A DNA stretch of 60,628 nucleotides. It comes from Ruminococcus sp. (GTDB taxonomy: Bacteria > Bacillota > Clostridia > Oscillospirales > Ruminococcaceae). Below the pieces are notes generated by a model. That model was not told where the DNA came from. It did not search any database and saw nothing but the letters and a program-made list of their open reading frames with translations. The first letter of the stretch is position 1; every line of letters starts with the position of its first letter. A program made the position numbers and the translations under genes. Positions 58,706-60,628 of the stretch are shown here, piece by piece. The stretch covers positions 1 to 60,628 of the forward strand of contig NZ_JAILMR010000065.1 in the NCBI RefSeq assembly GCF_024692365.1, in the 5' to 3' direction.

Positions 58706-59687
58706 TGAGTGCTTCCTTTACCAGTTTGCCGAGATAATTGATTCTTTGAAAATACACCCTGTATACAGGGACTTTGCCGAATATTCTGCACGAAAATTCA
58801 TTTTCGAGCATATAGATTATCTTATAATAATCATAGATGGTAGAGTTGGTATACTCCAGTTCAAGATCATCTGCAAGATTTACACGTATCTTCTCCTCGG
58901 ATATCATTTTCTTGACCTTATCAAGTATCCTGTTCACGATCCTCTCATCGCTCACATCATCTTCGGGAGATAAGTAAAACTTGTCACTGCCCCAGGACTC
59001 AGACCTCATGTATTCTTCCGCCTCTGCCTTTGTGGCGAACTTCCCTTTTGCGCAGGCATCTGCAAGAACGCCCGAGAATATCGCTGCTGCTCTGCTGTTG
59101 CCTCTGAAGAAGTTTGCACCCGGCATATGGAATTCCATAAGTTCCGTAGCACCGCTGGCTGTTACCTGTATCCTCTTCTGACTGTCGTATTCAAAACCAT
59201 CGTTAAAAACGTCGATCCTGCCTACAACACCTATAACGTTTTTAAAATCTGCCGGGAAACTGATGTGCCTGTCATTGGACTTTGATGCTACGCAGAGCTT
59301 TCCCTGTGCTTCAAGTTCCTTTGTCAGTTTTTTCAGTTTATGCCGTATAAATAGATCATTTGAGCTGAGACTCATATTGATGATCTGGACATCGAGCCTT
59401 TTGGTAAGTTCCAGTGCAGCTACCAGTTTACCCGGAGTGCATCTGCCGTTCTTACCCAGTATACAAACAGGAATGATCTCCGTTTCAGGGGCTATCCTGT
59501 TTATTATGGAAGCGCATACCGTACCATGACCGTTGTAATCACGCAGTTTGGAAGGTGTCACTTCCTGAACAGTATTGGCTTCATCATCATGAACTAAATA
59601 TCCGGTCTTTATGCAGTTTCTGACATCGTCATTAACTATGTTGTAGTCGATCCCGCTGTCAATGATCGCAACTTTAACTTTTTTCAT
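58698..59687 (-). CDS. Subtilase (S8) with acyl-carrier-like C-terminal domain
   Basis: 329 aa, no signal or propeptide, so cytoplasmic. Catalytic triad D10 (AIIDSGID), H54 (YNGHGTVCAS) and S198 (GNSRAAAIFSG, in place of GTSxAxP), oxyanion Asn138 in SKSND. Residues 246-329 (IVNRILDKVKKMISEEKIRV, LEYTNSTIYDYYKIIYMLEN) have the size and spacing of an acyl or peptidyl carrier domain, with S282 where the phosphopantetheine serine would sit. This pairing is unusual. Upstream are two short peptide genes, downstream the coupled ABC exporter; it may process or shuttle these peptides (inference). A weak AAGGA is about 14 nt before ATG. Confidence 0.85.
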   Translation of the reverse strand: MKKVKVAIIDSGIDYNIVNDDVRNCIKTGYLVHDDEANTVQEVTPSKLRDYNGHGTVCASIINRIAPETEIIPVCILGKNGRCTPGKLVAALELTKRLDVQIINMSLSSNDLFIRHKLKKLTKELEAQGKLCVASKSNDRHISFPADFKNVIGVVGRIDVFNDGFEYDSQKRIQVTASGATELMEFHMPGANFFRGNSRAAAIFSGVLADACAKGKFATKAEAEEYMRSESWGSDKFYLSPEDDVSDERIVNRILDKVKKMISEEKIRVNLADDLELEYTNSTIYDYYKIIYMLENEFSCRIFGKVPVYRVYFQRINYLGKLVKEALNE

Positions 59688-59719
59688 ATTGATACACCGG
59701 ATCCTTATTTAATCTCAAA

Positions 59720-59887
59720 TCAAATCTTCTTGGTATTTTTCCCTGTGATCTTCTTTCTATTATTGATCTTGTTGGTCTTATTGCATGAATCAAAACCGAC
59801 GTAATCGTAATTGAAATCCGAAAAGATGCCTTCTGCCTTGACATTCTCTTTAACGAATACTTTGTTCAGAAGCTTCTTTATGTTCAT
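59720..59887 (-). CDS. Short peptide B, putative secreted-peptide precursor (55 aa)
   Basis: Starts MNIKKLLNKVFVKENVKAEG, then an aromatic/acidic stretch (FSDFNYDYVGFDSCNKTNK) with a single Cys35, and ends in a basic tail. AGGAGGG lies 7 nt before ATG, a strong RBS for so small a gene. The leader half is shared with peptide A (IKK, E-x-VKAE), while the C-terminal halves differ, as in precursor families where the leader is recognised and the core varies. Located 33 nt before the subtilase gene. No GG cleavage site is visible. Confidence 0.65.
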   Translation of the reverse strand: MNIKKLLNKVFVKENVKAEGIFSDFNYDYVGFDSCNKTNKINNRKKITGKNTKKI

Positions 59888-59929
59888 AGTTTTCCCTCCT
59901 GTAGAGATTATCCGATAATTGCATTAAGC

Positions 59930-60109
59930 TCACAATCCCGAATACAGCTTTGCGCTGTAATTCATCCTTCTTCTGCAACCTGTTCTGGCGGTATATCCCG
60001 CATAAGTCTGTTCAAAACAATCGTGCATATAGTCAGCCGCCAGGTCCAGTCTTTCAGCCTTGACCGTTTCTCTGAGCTTTATCTTATCCTTGATCTTTTT
60101 GATCACCAT
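59930..60109 (-). CDS. Short peptide A, putative secreted-peptide precursor (59 aa)
   Basis: Starts MVIKKIKDKIKLRETVKAER, then LDLAADYMHDCFEQTYAGY, TARTGCRRRMNYSAKLYSGL. It shares the IKK ... E-x-VKAE leader block with peptide B. Two Cys (31 and 45). GGAGAAAAATC precedes ATG 60109; an upstream in-frame ATG at 60136 has no RBS. First gene visible of the peptide locus; the region before it runs into insertion-sequence DNA at 60202, so a promoter could lie in 60110-60200 or come from the element. Confidence 0.6.
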   Translation of the reverse strand: MVIKKIKDKIKLRETVKAERLDLAADYMHDCFEQTYAGYTARTGCRRRMNYSAKLYSGL

Positions 60110-60201
60110 GATTTTTTCTCCGTTTCTTATTACCACAGATTAGTGTACTTTGCGGTATAAACGGTCCTCTTTCTGCAGCCGTTAGCTGCTGTGCTGGGCT
60201 A

Positions 60202-60487
60202 TCCCTCAAATTTCCGTAAAACCTCTTGATTATCCAGCCCACGTATGCTATAATAAAACCGATAGCAAATCAAGGCGGTGATTCTACATGACATCTTTAG
60301 ATATCAATAAATTCTTTCCAGAACAACTGAAAATAAAAGAGATTTCTGAAACTAATGAGAAGATCATCATAGAATTGGAATCTCATACCAAGCAGGGGAT
60401 CTGTCCATGCTGTGGCATTGTCAGCCAAAGTTGTCATGGTACTTATGTAAGAAAAGTACAGGTGTATATACCGCTCCGACTGTGCGC
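60202..60487 (+). mobile_element. Truncated left end of an ISL3-like insertion sequence
   Basis: Begins TCCCTCAAATTTCCGTAAAA, carries a promoter (TTGATT, 17-nt, TATAAT at 60226-60254) and the start of a transposase, and is cut off at 60487 where the same sequence starts again. The 286-bp unit is repeated with about six differences. Confidence 0.8.
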
Positions 60488-60515
60488 TCCCTCAAATTTC
60501 CGTAAAATCTCTTGA
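60288..60515 (+). pseudogene. ISL3-like transposase, N-terminal fragment
   Basis: 75 codons: MTSLDINKFFPEQLKIKEIS, then the zinc-finger GICPCCGIVSQSCHGTYVRK typical of ISL3 transposases. After IPL the frame runs into the left end of the second copy (LCAPSNFRKIS) and stops. Non-functional remnant. GGCGGTGATTCTAC precedes ATG. Confidence 0.8.
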
Positions 60516-60628
60516 TTATCCAGCCCACGTATGCTATAATAAAACCGATAGCAAATCAAGGCGGTGATTCTTCATGACATCTTTAGATATCAATAAGTTC
60601 TTTCCGGAGCAACTTAAAATACAAGAGA
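60488..60628 (+). mobile_element. Second left end of the same insertion sequence, running off the window
   Basis: Repeats 60202-60342 with few changes (same terminal sequence, promoter and RBS). The element is probably intact beyond the window edge. Confidence 0.8.
60574..60628 (+). CDS. ISL3-like transposase, partial at window end
   Basis: Begins MTSLDINKFFPEQLKIQE, the same start as the fragment at 60288 with K-to-Q near the cut. Only 18 codons are visible; the rest lies outside the window. GGCGG precedes ATG by 8-9 nt. Confidence 0.75.
   Translation, partial: MTSLDINKFFPEQLKIQE

Overview
The window looks like chromosome of a Gram-positive, anaerobic, plant-fibre-degrading bacterium of the Ruminococcus type (R. 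albus-like is my best guess, inferred from protein content only). Reasons: a membrane-anchored GH5 cellulase with a CBM2-like module, a secreted CBM22-GH10 xylanase, a GH3 glycosidase beside an AraC regulator, a type I pullulanase, PPi-type phosphofructokinase, indolepyruvate:ferredoxin oxidoreductase, classic AGGAGG ribosome binding sites, and many TTGACA-17-TATAAT promoters.

Layout. 1-335: three tRNA genes (Phe partial, Asp, Val) behind a consensus promoter. 0.5-2.5 kb: GH5 cellulase. 2.8-5.4 kb: SulP transporter and an orphan PoNi-type immunity protein. 5.5-9.1 kb: AEC-family carrier, PPi-PFK, elongation factor P and a CD1247-like zinc-ribbon protein. 9.1-14 kb: FemAB transferase, FliB-like methylase, a double-HTH regulator, a large nested inverted repeat, and the first copies of a dispersed intergenic repeat family. 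14-17 kb: ylxM-ffh-(two Imm17-like small membrane proteins)-rpsP-khpA operon. 17.2-22.4 kb: aldo/keto reductase, then a metal-homeostasis-like cluster: a His-rich CobW GTPase, a protein with a duplicated domain, and a CobW GTPase fused to a DUF1980/TIGR03943-like domain. 22.6-26.3 kb: two paralogous secreted repeat proteins. 26.9-31.1 kb: AraC regulator divergent from DUF4380 and GH3 genes. 31.4-36.6 kb: membrane protein/XRE regulator/CPBP protease operon, class I fumarase alpha subunit without its beta partner, and an acyl-CoA ligase-like enzyme. 36.6-39.5 kb: ABC-2 transporter operon with three tiny membrane proteins, preceded by an array of ACTGTGTATA elements. 39.9-49.9 kb: MraY-like enzyme, UPF0104 protein, PssA, Psd, HIT protein, pullulanase, IorA/IorB. 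50-53.8 kb: GH10 xylanase, yjdF with a probable yjdF riboswitch, and a frameshifted leucine-rich-repeat protein. 53.9-60.1 kb: MacB/FtsX-type ABC pair, then an unfamiliar peptide locus. 60.2 kb to the end: two overlapping left ends of an ISL3-like insertion sequence.

The best candidate for an undescribed system is 57.1-60.1 kb on the minus strand. Two short peptides (59 and 55 aa) share an N-terminal leader-like block (M-x-IKK ... E-x-VKAE) and have different C-terminal parts. They precede a compact cytoplasmic subtilase (D10/H54/S198) that carries an acyl/peptidyl-carrier-like C-terminal domain, and a one-piece ABC exporter whose gene overlaps the subtilase gene. A MacB-like ABC pair with its own promoter follows and could give self-protection. 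This resembles a small ribosomal-peptide export locus, but no modification enzyme is recognisable and the class is not one I can name.

The second notable signal is a short GC stem followed by ATGACCAT just upstream of three genes (SulP, the duplicated-domain protein and the CobW-DUF1980 fusion), which may be a shared RNA or operator element.
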